Below are positions 28,363 to 38,200 of a stretch of DNA of 42,450 nucleotides, in pieces (position 1 is the first letter of the stretch; the number at the start of each line of letters is the position of its first letter). A program made the position numbers and the translations under genes. The stretch covers positions 1 through 42,450 of the forward strand of contig JAFMDO010000006.1 in the NCBI GenBank assembly GCA_017857245.1. Direction: 5' to 3'. This DNA is from Pontimonas sp. GTDB lineage: Bacteria; Actinomycetota; Actinomycetes; Actinomycetales; Microbacteriaceae. The notes under the pieces are model-generated. The model did not search any database. It saw only the letters and a program-made list of their open reading frames with translations, and had not been told where the DNA came from.

Positions 28363-30094
28363 GAGCGCTCTGGTGTTGATCGGCTGGTTGGCTGATCAAG
28401 ACGAATCCACCCTTCTTCAGGTTGCGAGTCTGCGGGGTCTCAAGCCCTCCGAGTGTGGAAGCCTCGCGGAAATGTCGCAGGCTCTCCTGGGCGAGGTCAA
28501 CACCCTCGCCACGCTGCGAGCACTCCCGAGAGAGCAGCTGCACAGCCTGCTGGAGCTGTCAAAGAATCATGCTCCCCGTGCCCACGGCGACGCTCTCGCC
28601 GCGTGCGGGTTATGGAATGGCGAGAGTGGCTCACCAACGCTGTTTCTCGACTCTGCAGGGTTAGCGGCTCTCGCCGGTATCGATTTTGGCAGCCCCGCCC
28701 CCGTCGTTCCTGATCACTTTCTCGATTCTCCGTCCCTTTCTCTGGCGGCAACGAGGGCCTGGGGAACCGTCTGTATGGTGGAGGACCTCCTCGATGTGCT
28801 CGGCGGTGCGAAATTGGGGGCCGGCCGGGAAAGCCTCCTTTCAGCGACCGCGCGAAAGACCCTGCTTCAGGAAGTGGGGGAAGGCTACAACCTTGACCTG
28901 CTTGCAGGCCTCGCCCAGCAAGCAGGGTTGATGGCTATCCGTTCCGGCCATCTTCTGCCCACCAAGCACGCACACGACTGGGCACAGCTCACCCCGGATG
29001 CCCAATGGCAATGGCTCGCTACACGGTGGTGGGCAGATGCGCCGGCGTGGTTCACCGGGACAATTGCCCGCACCCCCGCGCTTCACTGGGATACCCAGGG
29101 TGAAGCACAGGCCAGCTATTGCTACCCCCTGGCCCAGCTTGAAGAGATTGGTCGTATTCGAGAGAGCGCTCACGCGCTGGGCCTGTTGGAAGAGGGTCAG
29201 GCCACTGCCTGGACGCGAGTCATCGATGACGGCGATGCCGCGGCAAAGCTCTTTCTTGGGTCTCTTCCCCCCGTCACAACCGGTGTTTTCGCGGGGGAAG
29301 ACCTCACTCTTTTGGCAACCGGACCCTTGGGGAAAGGGCACCGTAGTTCTTTGAACAAGATTGCGCAGCGCGATTTGGGCGGACTCGTGCCCAGGTACCG
29401 CCTGAACCAGGCCTCCCTTCTGCGAGCGCTTCACCAGGGATATCCCGCAGAGAACCTGGTCAAAGATGTTAATGACGCCTGCGCCAACCCGCTGCCCCAC
29501 GCGATGGAGTCGATGATTACCGACACCATTCGCCGGGCACAAGACATCATCCTTCGCTCTCACGAAGGGGGAACCATGATCACCACGGGCTCTTCCGAAC
29601 GCGCCACAGAATTACTCATTGACCCGAGACTCTCGATGGTGGGATTGAGCCAACACGAGGACACCATCGTGCTGTCACCCTGGCCGCTCGAGCGGGTTCA
29701 CATGGCTCTGAGTCAGGCCTCACATCCAGCACTCCTGGAAGAGCCTGAGCACGCCGTTGAGCAGCCAGCCCCAGCGGAGCAAGGACAGTGGTGGTCGGGA
29801 GACCCTGAGCCAGCGCCGTCTGTTGCCGAGACCATCACCACACTGGTTTCTGGTCTTCGCTCCGCAGCGTCCAAGGGGGTGCCCGCAGGGGTGGGAAGCA
29901 TGATCGAAGTGGCTGTCGCTGGGAAAGTCCACCTGGAAGTCGTGGTCGAAATGCCCGATGGTTCGCTGGTGACTTTTGTGATGGAGCCACGAGCGTTGGG
30001 CGGCGGACGACTGCGAGGAGTAGAGCTCAGCAATGCCACGGAGCGAACGCTCCCCGTGTCTCGGATTCGTTCCGTGCAACCAATCGAGTCCTAA
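28346..30094 (+). CDS. Helicase-associated (XPB N-terminal-domain-like) protein
   Basis: A 582-residue protein of the actinobacterial helicase-associated family found next to XPB. The N-terminal half is helical with winged-helix-like repeats (WLADQDESTLLQVASLRGL), the middle has the Helicase_C_3-type stretch (QASLLRALHQGYPAENLVKDV and RATELLIDPRLS), and the last 90 residues look WYL-like (GGRLRGVELSNATERTLPVSRIRSV). It probably partners the XPB helicase encoded 25 bases downstream. The biochemical role has not been shown to my knowledge. Confidence 0.75.
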   Translation: MPLPTKSALVLIGWLADQDESTLLQVASLRGLKPSECGSLAEMSQALLGEVNTLATLRALPREQLHSLLELSKNHAPRAHGDALAACGLWNGESGSPTLFLDSAGLAALAGIDFGSPAPVVPDHFLDSPSLSLAATRAWGTVCMVEDLLDVLGGAKLGAGRESLLSATARKTLLQEVGEGYNLDLLAGLAQQAGLMAIRSGHLLPTKHAHDWAQLTPDAQWQWLATRWWADAPAWFTGTIARTPALHWDTQGEAQASYCYPLAQLEEIGRIRESAHALGLLEEGQATAWTRVIDDGDAAAKLFLGSLPPVTTGVFAGEDLTLLATGPLGKGHRSSLNKIAQRDLGGLVPRYRLNQASLLRALHQGYPAENLVKDVNDACANPLPHAMESMITDTIRRAQDIILRSHEGGTMITTGSSERATELLIDPRLSMVGLSQHEDTIVLSPWPLERVHMALSQASHPALLEEPEHAVEQPAPAEQGQWWSGDPEPAPSVAETITTLVSGLRSAASKGVPAGVGSMIEVAVAGKVHLEVVVEMPDGSLVTFVMEPRALGGGRLRGVELSNATERTLPVSRIRSVQPIES

Positions 30095-30105
30095 GTTTGC
30101 CTCGC

Positions 30106-30111
30106 TAGACT
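30106..30111 (+). promoter_or_regulatory. -10 box TAGACT for XPB helicase gene
   Basis: TAGACT stands eight bases before ATG 30120 in the 25-base gap after the preceding gene, so XPB may also have its own promoter. Confidence 0.35.
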
Positions 30112-30119
30112 GGTGGGCT

Positions 30120-31793
30120 ATGAATCCTGACGGTTGCCTCATTGTCCAGAGCGACAAGACGGTCCTTCTCGAGGTCGGACATCCTCACTCCAACGATGCC
30201 AGACATGCCCTGGCTGTCTTTGCAGAGCTGGAGCGGGCCCCCGAGCACGTCCACACCTATCGGATTACCCGCTTGGGGCTCTGGAACGCGCGAGCGGCAG
30301 GTCACACCAGGGAAGAAATTCTTGCCACACTCGAGCAATATTCCAAGTTTGCCCTTCCCCCAGGCATTGTCGAAGAAATCGAGGACACCCTGCGTCGGTT
30401 TGGGCAAATCGACATCACCCGCGAGGGCGACCAGCTGTACCTTTCCACCGCTAACGATGTGACCCGAGCAGAAATTATCCGCAACCCCAAGGTTCTCGAA
30501 CTTCTGGGCGAGCCTGACGACGCCGGGCGTTTCCCGATTGCGGCATGGTCGAGAGGCCTCATCAAGCAGGAATTGCTAAAACGCGGCTGGCCCGCGGCCG
30601 ATCATGCTGGCTACACCGAGGGAACCCCCCACGCCATGGCGCTGCGAGAAGACTCCTGGGGCCTGCGGGAATACCAAAAAGAGGCCGTTGCGCGCTTTAG
30701 TGACCAGGGGTCCGGGGTTGTGGTGTTGCCGTGTGGAGCAGGGAAGACGCTCGTGGGAGCGGGGGTGATGGCGAAACTCGGCACATCCACCCTGATTCTT
30801 GTCACCAATACCGTCTCTGCCCGCCAATGGCGGGCAGAGCTCCTGGCGAGAACCGACCTCACCGAGGACGACATTGGTGAATATTCGGGCTCCATCAAAG
30901 AGATTAAGCCCGTCACGATTGCCAGCTACACGATCATGGCCGCCAAGAGAAAAGGCGAATTCGCCCACCTGGGTATCTTGGATGCCAAGAATTGGGGACT
31001 CGTGGTCTATGACGAAGTTCATCTGCTCCCCGCTCCCGTCTTCCAACTCACTGCTCAACTGCAGGCGAGGCGACGCCTGGGGTTGACCGCAACGCTTGTT
31101 AGAGAAGACGGGCGCGAAGGCGATGTGTTTTCACTCATCGGCCCGAAGCGTTTTGATGTGCCCTGGAAAGACCTGGAAGCGGAAGGGTATATTGCCCCGG
31201 CCCGGTGTCTCGAAATTCGGGTGAACTTGCCCACTGGAGAGCGCCTGGATTACGCCGCAGGGAGCGATAAAGAACGTTTCCGCTTGGCTTCCACTAGCCC
31301 CACCAAGAGTGCTGTGGTGAAAGAGTTGCTGGCTATCCACAAAGACGACCCCACGCTGATTATTGGGACGTACCTGGAACAAATCGAGCAGCTCTCCAGT
31401 GATCTTGATTTGCCCATGATTACCGGGGATACCCCGGTTCCCGTCAGGGAAGAGCTATACGCTGCGTTCCGCGCAGGGGAAATAACCCGTCTCGTCGTGT
31501 CAAAGGTCGCCAACTTCTCGCTAGACCTTCCTGAAGCGTCCGTTGCCATCCAGGTGTCCGGGTCGTTTGGCTCTCGCCAAGAGGAGGCGCAACGTTTGGG
31601 TCGGATTCTTCGACCCAAGGCTGACGGCGGCCCGGCCACCTTTTACACCCTGGTTGCCCGAGACACCGTGGACCAGGATTTTGCGCTGAATCGCCAGCGG
31701 TTCCTTGCCGAGCAGGGGTATGGGTACCGCATCATGGAGTCCACCGAAATCTCCCACACTCTCCCCCTCGTGCTTTCAGGAGACATTCAGTAA
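30120..31793 (+). CDS. DNA repair helicase XPB (bacterial ERCC3)
   Basis: A 557-residue superfamily II helicase. The N-terminal domain (GCLIVQSDKTVLLEV; HVHTYRITRLGLWNARAAG) is that of bacterial XPB, followed by Walker A LPCGAGKT with Lys209, the DEVH box at 298-301, GLTATLVREDG and motif VI QRLGRILRPK. It unwinds DNA 3' to 5' and is linked to nucleotide-excision-type repair. ATG 30120 was preferred to upstream starts because the family begins with the SDKTVLLEV strand. Paired with the helicase-associated gene. Confidence 0.93.
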   Translation: MNPDGCLIVQSDKTVLLEVGHPHSNDARHALAVFAELERAPEHVHTYRITRLGLWNARAAGHTREEILATLEQYSKFALPPGIVEEIEDTLRRFGQIDITREGDQLYLSTANDVTRAEIIRNPKVLELLGEPDDAGRFPIAAWSRGLIKQELLKRGWPAADHAGYTEGTPHAMALREDSWGLREYQKEAVARFSDQGSGVVVLPCGAGKTLVGAGVMAKLGTSTLILVTNTVSARQWRAELLARTDLTEDDIGEYSGSIKEIKPVTIASYTIMAAKRKGEFAHLGILDAKNWGLVVYDEVHLLPAPVFQLTAQLQARRRLGLTATLVREDGREGDVFSLIGPKRFDVPWKDLEAEGYIAPARCLEIRVNLPTGERLDYAAGSDKERFRLASTSPTKSAVVKELLAIHKDDPTLIIGTYLEQIEQLSSDLDLPMITGDTPVPVREELYAAFRAGEITRLVVSKVANFSLDLPEASVAIQVSGSFGSRQEEAQRLGRILRPKADGGPATFYTLVARDTVDQDFALNRQRFLAEQGYGYRIMESTEISHTLPLVLSGDIQ

Positions 31794-31800
31794 TTTCCCA

Positions 31801-31806
31801 GATAAT
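31801..31806 (+). promoter_or_regulatory. -10 box GATAAT, leaderless start of response regulator
   Basis: GATAAT (5 of 6 to TATAAT), AACTAC, then ATG 31813: six-base spacing. Confidence 0.5.
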
Positions 31807-31812
31807 AACTAC

Positions 31813-32505
31813 ATGACTACTGGACCCAAAGTACTTATCTGTGATGACGAAGCGAATATTCGGGATCTTTTGATGACGAGCCTGCGCTTTGCAGGTTTCT
31901 CTGTCCGGGCCGTTGCCACCGGAGCACAAACGATCTCCGCGGTGTTGGAAGAAGAGCCCGACATCATCATTTTAGACGTCATGTTGCCCGACATTAACGG
32001 ATTCGGCGTAACCAAGCGTCTGCGGGCCAGCGGATACACCTGCCCTATCTTGTTCCTTACCGCCAAGGACTCCACCGAGGACAAAATCACCGGCCTGACC
32101 GTGGGCGGCGACGATTACGTCACGAAGCCCTTCAGCCTGGACGAAATTGTTGCCCGAATTAAAGCCATCCTTCGCCGCACCATCGAGGACGAAGAAGATG
32201 CCGTGTTGCGAATCGGCAACCTCGCAATGGATCAAGACACGCATGAGGTGTCGTTTGGACCCAACCACGTGGAGCTCTCTCCCACCGAATTCAAACTCTT
32301 GCGGTATCTGATGTTGAATCCCAACCGCGTCTTGTCCAAAAATCAGATACTGGACCACGTCTGGGAGTACGACTTTAACGGGGATGCAGGGATCGTCGAA
32401 AGCTACGTGTCCTACCTGCGTCGCAAACTTGATCCCTTGACTCCCGAGCCTTTGATTCAGACCAAACGTGGCTTTGGTTACATGCTCAAAACCGACAAAG
32501 CCTAA
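31813..32505 (+). CDS. OmpR/PhoB-family response regulator
   Basis: A 230-residue two-domain regulator. The receiver domain has the acidic pocket CDDE (10-13), phosphoacceptor Asp55 in IILDVMLPD and Lys104 in VTKPFS; the C-terminal winged helix (about 135-228) has ELSPTEFKLLRYL and QTKRGFGYML. It is followed five bases later by its histidine kinase. The close actinobacterial relatives are MprA/TcrA-like regulators of envelope stress. The regulon cannot be read here; the WXG100 gene just downstream is a candidate. Start set by the leaderless promoter, with the frame open to 31705. Confidence 0.92.
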   Translation: MTTGPKVLICDDEANIRDLLMTSLRFAGFSVRAVATGAQTISAVLEEEPDIIILDVMLPDINGFGVTKRLRASGYTCPILFLTAKDSTEDKITGLTVGGDDYVTKPFSLDEIVARIKAILRRTIEDEEDAVLRIGNLAMDQDTHEVSFGPNHVELSPTEFKLLRYLMLNPNRVLSKNQILDHVWEYDFNGDAGIVESYVSYLRRKLDPLTPEPLIQTKRGFGYMLKTDKA

Positions 32506-32510
32506 GCCTC

Positions 32511-34004
32511 ATGCTGCAACGTCTGCAGGAATGGTGGGAAGCCACCTCCTTGCGGACCAAAATCACCGGCGCAAGCGTTCTGGTGATAGCCGTGGCGCTC
32601 ACGGGTATTGGCGTGGGCACCATCATGGGGTTGCAGCGCTACCTCATGGCCGAGGTCGACCGAAAAATCGATGCCGTTGCGCTCGGTCTCCCCCAGAGCC
32701 TCAGCACCCAAGATTTTGCCGACTTTGACACCACGGCAAGTACCGGGTCGACAAGCCGTTACTTTTTGGGAGCGGTTTCCGCCGAAGGTGAATTACTCGC
32801 GAGCAATGTCGCAAAAGGCGAGAGTGGCTACCAGCCGGATGTGTCTCTCTTCACCACAGGCTGGGTGCTGAACAACACCCACTCTGCCACCGCCCCCAGC
32901 GTCGATGGGGACACCGAATGGCGCGTCCATGTCTTCACGCTCAACATCGTGAGTGAAGCGGCTATGACAGAGAGCCCCGCGACGTTGATCGTCGGCGTCG
33001 ATTTGCAAGAGTCTCGCGAAACCGTGGGGAGCTTTGCCTCGATATTTGTGTCCTTCGGGCTCGTTGCCACCATTCTCAGTGCGTTCCTCACTCGTCTCTT
33101 GGTGACCAGCACCCTTCGACCGCTGCGCGAAGTAGAAAGAACCGCCGCGCGCTTCGCGGGCGGTGATTTTTCTCAGCGCCTCGGTAACGCCTCTTCTCAT
33201 ACTGAGGTGGGCCGCCTCACCCGAAGTCTTAACACCATGCTCTCCCGGATTGACCGAGCATTCGCAGATCGCGCCGAAACTATCGACAAAATGAGGCGCT
33301 TTATTGGTGACGCTAGCCACGAACTGCGCACGCCTCTCGTGTCAGTGCGGGGATATGCCGAGCTCTATCGGATGGGGGCCATTACGAAGAAGGCGGATGT
33401 CACCCAGGCGATGGGGCGCATCGAAAAGGAAGCCGAACGCATGACCGCTCTGGTGACCGACCTTCTCGAGCTCGCCCGACTGGATGAAGCGCAGCCCTTT
33501 GTGATTGTGCCGGTGGATTTGGGTTCCCTCGCGCACGATGCAGTTCTCGATGCCGGAGCCAGCGCGAAGGATCGAACCATCACGCTCTGGTCCGGCGGCG
33601 AACTCGTTCGAGACCCGCAGGCCCTTGAACCCGTAATGATTAAGGGTGAGGAGAACAAGATCCGCCAGGTGCTCGTCAACCTGTTGCAGAACGCCATCCG
33701 CTTCAGTCCTCCCGCCACACCAATCGAGGTCGTGTTTTCTCGTGACCGCAATCGCAGGGTGGGGGTGGTTCAGGTGGTGGATCATGGCGATGGGATTCCC
33801 CCGCAGGTTCGAGAGAAGATTTTTGACCGCCTCTGGCGGGCAGACAGTTCACGTGCCAGAGAGACCGGCGGGTCCGGCCTTGGCCTTGCCATCGTCCACA
33901 CCATCGTCACCCGGCTCGAGGGCACCATTGACGTCGAAGAAACCCCCGGCGGCGGCGCAACCTTTGTCGTGTCCCTGCCCTGTGTCCCCAGGCAGGAAAG
34001 TTAG
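32511..34004 (+). CDS. Sensor histidine kinase
   Basis: A 497-residue membrane kinase: TM1 (about 22-42), an extracytoplasmic sensor region (about 43-165) with no recognisable fold, TM2 (about 170-195), HAMP (about 196-250), dimerisation/phosphoacceptor domain with His270 in DASHELRTP, and the ATP-binding domain with NLLQNAIRFSP (N box), DHGDGIPP (G1) and GGSGLGLAIV (G2). It phosphorylates the adjacent response regulator. A 7-bp hairpin overlapping its stop codon (34003-34027) may end the operon. Confidence 0.93.
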   Translation: MLQRLQEWWEATSLRTKITGASVLVIAVALTGIGVGTIMGLQRYLMAEVDRKIDAVALGLPQSLSTQDFADFDTTASTGSTSRYFLGAVSAEGELLASNVAKGESGYQPDVSLFTTGWVLNNTHSATAPSVDGDTEWRVHVFTLNIVSEAAMTESPATLIVGVDLQESRETVGSFASIFVSFGLVATILSAFLTRLLVTSTLRPLREVERTAARFAGGDFSQRLGNASSHTEVGRLTRSLNTMLSRIDRAFADRAETIDKMRRFIGDASHELRTPLVSVRGYAELYRMGAITKKADVTQAMGRIEKEAERMTALVTDLLELARLDEAQPFVIVPVDLGSLAHDAVLDAGASAKDRTITLWSGGELVRDPQALEPVMIKGEENKIRQVLVNLLQNAIRFSPPATPIEVVFSRDRNRRVGVVQVVDHGDGIPPQVREKIFDRLWRADSSRARETGGSGLGLAIVHTIVTRLEGTIDVEETPGGGATFVVSLPCVPRQES

Positions 34005-34027
34005 ACCCCGCTCCACCGGTGGGGTCT
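34003..34027 (+). terminator. Possible terminator hairpin after the two-component operon
   Basis: AGACCCC (34003-34009) pairs with GGGGTCT (34021-34027), and CCACCGGTGG sits in the loop. No T run follows, so the hairpin is only a weak terminator candidate. Confidence 0.35.
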
Positions 34028-34085
34028 CCAGAGGCCCTCGGTCTCGCGCCAGTCATAGAGTCATATTTCTCACGAAAGGACTCCC

Positions 34086-34376
34086 ATGACCCGTTACACC
34101 GTCGACAGTGAAGCCGTCATGCACGCGGCCAACCAAGCCAGAGCGAGCATCGCTCGATTGCAGGGCGAAGTGCATAGCCTGAACGCGCACCTGCAGTCAC
34201 TGGGCGCCACCTGGAGCGGGCCGGCAGCAAGTGCCTTCATCGTCGTTCACGACACCTGGCGCGGCACCCAGCTACGCGTGGAAGAAAGCCTTCAGGGCTT
34301 ATCAGAAGCGCTCGGCCACGCGGGACAGCATTACCAAGAAATGGAACTCGCGAACACCAGGCTCTTTCAGCGTTAA
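34086..34376 (+). CDS. WXG100-family (ESX-type) small secreted protein
   Basis: A 96-residue all-helical protein with the WxG turn TWSGPAASAF (Trp43-Ser-Gly45) between two long helices, the size and layout of WXG100 proteins exported as dimers by type VII (ESX) systems. A possible secretion tail HYQEMELANTRLF lies near the C-terminus. A GAAAGGA site precedes the ATG, and TAGAGT at 34056-34061 is a likely -10 box. No EccC, EccD or second WXG100 gene is in the window. It follows a two-component operon and is closed by a strong terminator. Confidence 0.85.
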   Translation: MTRYTVDSEAVMHAANQARASIARLQGEVHSLNAHLQSLGATWSGPAASAFIVVHDTWRGTQLRVEESLQGLSEALGHAGQHYQEMELANTRLFQR

Positions 34377-34378
34377 CG

Positions 34379-34414
34379 AAGAAACGGGGCGCCCCGAAGG
34401 ACGCCCCGTTTCTT
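34379..34414. terminator. Bidirectional intrinsic terminator between WXG100 gene and groEL
   Basis: AAGAAACGGGGCG (34379-34391) pairs perfectly with CGCCCCGTTTCTT (34402-34414), a 13-bp stem with a ten-base loop and T-rich ends on both strands, located between convergent genes. Confidence 0.85.
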
Positions 34415-34422
34415 GTGTGCTT

Positions 34423-36048
<1,626 letters not shown>

Positions 36049-36086
36049 CTATTCGTCCCTCCCGGACGTCTTGTGTGCCATAGCTA

Positions 36087-36113
36087 TTGGCACTCGCCTA
36101 TTACGAGTGCTAA
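36087..36113. promoter_or_regulatory. CIRCE operator 1 (HrcA site)
   Basis: TTGGCACTC, nine bases, GAGTGCTAA: one base off the CIRCE consensus TTAGCACTC-N9-GAGTGCTAA. HrcA binds it to repress chaperonin genes until heat shock. Confidence 0.95.
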
Positions 36114-36119
36114 TTGATT

Positions 36120-36146
36120 TTGGCACTCTCTGCCTGAGAGTGCAAG
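36120..36146. promoter_or_regulatory. CIRCE operator 2 (HrcA site)
   Basis: TTGGCACTC, nine bases, GAGTGCAAG: a second, slightly weaker CIRCE 33 bases upstream of the first, centre to centre. On the minus strand its TTGCAC could also serve as a -35 box with CAAAAT 17 bases later as a -10. Confidence 0.9.
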
Positions 36147-36166
36147 TACGGCAGTGGGTGTCGCGA

Positions 36167-37213
36167 CTAGTTAATGGTCACAACAGCAGGATCAACATCA
36201 GAGCTGTCGTTGGGAACCAATTCCAGCCAGGTGTTGCCCTGGCCCAAAAGCACTGGGTCGCCTGCTTGGGTGGACAGAACAATCGGGGATTCCACGGTGG
36301 CCTTGATCCAGTTGATTTCGATGTAAGAGCCTCCGGTGAAGACCCATCCGGTGCCCTGGTTGACCAGGCGCGTGGTGGGGATGTCCTCAACAACATCGAT
36401 ACTGACATTCAAGATGATGACGTTGGTCGCGGAAATCTGGTTACCACTGGAGGCCGAATCGGCTGCTCCGTTGGTCTGGAATCGCAAGAAAGCGCCTTGG
36501 GTGCCATCCCACTCCCAGGTGGGGCTGGAAAAACCACTGAACCGCGCGTTGACCGAAGCCATCGCCATTCCGCTGGCAAGCGCGCTCGAGTTTTCGACAG
36601 TATCGGCATAGTCAAACATGCGCTGTGGAGCGGGAAGGTCGAGGTGGTCGTTAATCAGCTCGGGCGCTTTAACCAACACGTTGTGGGGTGCGACCTTGGC
36701 GCTGGTCCGGTAGAAAGTTTCTTCCGTGTCGGGCTGCCCGTGGATAGCGTTATAGACGGGAGCCTCCTGCATTGCCTGAATAAAGCGAACCTGACCACCC
36801 GAATACGCGAAGACGCCACCGAAGGGGCTCACGATTTCAGGGTCCATCGGGCGAACCGAACGAACGGGTCCGATTTCTGCCGGTAAAACCGAGTGCCAAA
36901 TGGCGACGTAGCGGGTGATACCGCCCTCTACCAATTCTTCAAACACAATGTCTGCCTCGTCGAGTCCGACCTGGGGCCTGGCAGAAGGATGGTTATCAAC
37001 TTTGGCCCCCAAAGAGGGACGCGACAAGCTTCCTGCTTCGATGGGCTCCCCGGTCAGGGCAGCAACAGTGGCGTCATCAACGATGGAGGCGGTTTCTCCG
37101 GACGTCTCTTCACCAGGAACCTCTTCGAGGGTCGCTTCTTCAGCAGAACACGCGGTAAGGGCCAGGGCAGCGATGGCTGCGGTGGCGAAAAGAGATGCGA
37201 AGCGAATAGCCAT
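36167..37213 (-). CDS. DUF3048 (YerB-like) lipoprotein
   Basis: The 348-residue product starts at ATG 37213 (GAGGAAAGG upstream) with a signal peptide and lipobox ALTAC (Cys22). The mature part opens with an acidic linker, then the DUF3048 core: [26 protein letters not shown] (read in parts, about 68-93), [14 protein letters not shown] and VGPVRSVRP-type segment [12 protein letters not shown]. It is anchored at the outer membrane face of the cytoplasmic membrane. YerB-like proteins have no settled function; a cell-wall role is commonly suspected. It ends just upstream of the CIRCE elements and the groEL promoter. Confidence 0.88.
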   Translation of the reverse strand: MAIRFASLFATAAIAALALTACSAEEATLEEVPGEETSGETASIVDDATVAALTGEPIEAGSLSRPSLGAKVDNHPSARPQVGLDEADIVFEELVEGGITRYVAIWHSVLPAEIGPVRSVRPMDPEIVSPFGGVFAYSGGQVRFIQAMQEAPVYNAIHGQPDTEETFYRTSAKVAPHNVLVKAPELINDHLDLPAPQRMFDYADTVENSSALASGMAMASVNARFSGFSSPTWEWDGTQGAFLRFQTNGAADSASSGNQISATNVIILNVSIDVVEDIPTTRLVNQGTGWVFTGGSYIEINWIKATVESPIVLSTQAGDPVLLGQGNTWLELVPNDSSDVDPAVVTIN

Positions 37214-37250
37214 GGGATAACGCCTTTCCTCGGGTGAGTGATGTCTAAAG

Positions 37251-37868
37251 TTAGGTCGACTCGGTGTCGACGTAGTCTGCTCCCAGAACAACCGTTATAC
37301 GGGCACCGGGATAAGCAGTGGTTTGGACGACGGCGTCCGCTTCAAGCCCCAGAAGCTGGGCAATGCCCAACGCGCTGGCTTTATCAGCGTCCTCACTATA
37401 CGCCACAACACTTTGGGCGACATCGGTGGAATCAGCGTTTGTCGCTGTCGCTTCGGGCCACCCAATGTCCGACAAGCGCGAGCTAGCTCGTCCCGCCATT
37501 CCCTGGGCCGCGGTGCCATTCAAGACGGTCAGCGTCAGCCCTTCGGTATCTATTTGAGTGGGGTCCGTCACGGGCAAAGCCTCTTCGATCACCGGCTCTT
37601 CAGCCACAATCGGCGCTTCTTCAGGCGGGGGGTCGAGTGCCCCATCAATGACCGGGGGCGCAGTGTCCTCAAGCGTGAGGTTCGATGCGCTGCGGTCGAC
37701 GAACCACAGCCCACCAAGAACAAGCAGGACAACCGCGCCTAAGGCGATACCAATGGGCGCAAATACGGAAACGCTCGAGCGTGTGCTGCGATGGATGCCG
37801 ACATATTTTTTGTCTCGTGGGACATCATCAAAACGATCCGGAAGAAAGGAGGGTGTGCGCTGAGCCAT
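37251..37868 (-). CDS. LytR_C-domain membrane protein
   Basis: A 205-residue protein with a basic cytoplasmic start, one transmembrane helix (about 37-56, IGIALGAVVLLVLGGLWFV), a Pro/Glu-rich linker, and a C-terminal LytR_C domain (about 110-200, LTLTVLNGTAAQGMAGRASSRL and ARITVVLGADY). The domain accompanies LCP cell-wall ligases in other proteins; here it stands alone facing outward. The start ATG overlaps the DUF3263 stop by one base (TAATG), so the two are coupled. Confidence 0.85.
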   Translation of the reverse strand: MAQRTPSFLPDRFDDVPRDKKYVGIHRSTRSSVSVFAPIGIALGAVVLLVLGGLWFVDRSASNLTLEDTAPPVIDGALDPPPEEAPIVAEEPVIEEALPVTDPTQIDTEGLTLTVLNGTAAQGMAGRASSRLSDIGWPEATATNADSTDVAQSVVAYSEDADKASALGIAQLLGLEADAVVQTTAYPGARITVVLGADYVDTEST

Positions 37869-38140
37869 TAGTGGCTGTCCTCTCCGTCACTTCGGGTGGC
37901 GGACTGTCGCATCCGCGCTGCCTCTTGGATGTTTCTCACTAGGACAGCGTCATATTCCACCGCTTGTGGCAAAGCACAAATCGCATACACGCGCTGATAA
38001 TAGCGAGCCACAGACAGACCCAGGTGTTCCCTCACCGCAGATTCCTTATTGGGTATCGACCCCCAGTGTGCCCTTTCAAACTCGAGAATCTCGCGGTCAC
38101 GCTCGCCCAGCTCGAAGGACTGGGGGGAAGAAGCACTCAT
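37868..38140 (-). CDS. DUF3263 family protein
   Basis: The 90-residue product has the DUF3263 core LGERDREILEFERAHW and the helix-turn-helix-like stretch GLSVARYYQRVYAICALPQAVEYDA (read in parts). The family is small, actinobacterial and probably DNA-binding. I chose ATG 38140 because a TACGAT -10 box lies seven bases upstream; ATG 38149 overlaps that box. It leads an operon with the LytR_C gene. Confidence 0.85.
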   Translation of the reverse strand: MSASSPQSFELGERDREILEFERAHWGSIPNKESAVREHLGLSVARYYQRVYAICALPQAVEYDAVLVRNIQEAARMRQSATRSDGEDSH

Positions 38141-38147
38141 TATCCCC

Positions 38148-38153
38148 ATCGTA
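38148..38153 (-). promoter_or_regulatory. -10 box TACGAT, leaderless start of DUF3263 gene
   Basis: TACGAT stands seven bases before ATG 38140 on the minus strand. Confidence 0.4.
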
Positions 38154-38185
38154 TCCAGCCACAGCCCGTTTTAGGCACTGCGCCA

Positions 38186-38191
38186 TAGGCT
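38186..38191 (+). promoter_or_regulatory. -10 box TAGGCT for haem-binding lipoprotein gene
   Basis: TAGGCT stands nine bases before GTG 38201, with GGGAG between them at Shine-Dalgarno distance. Confidence 0.35.
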
Positions 38192-38200
38192 GGGAGCACT

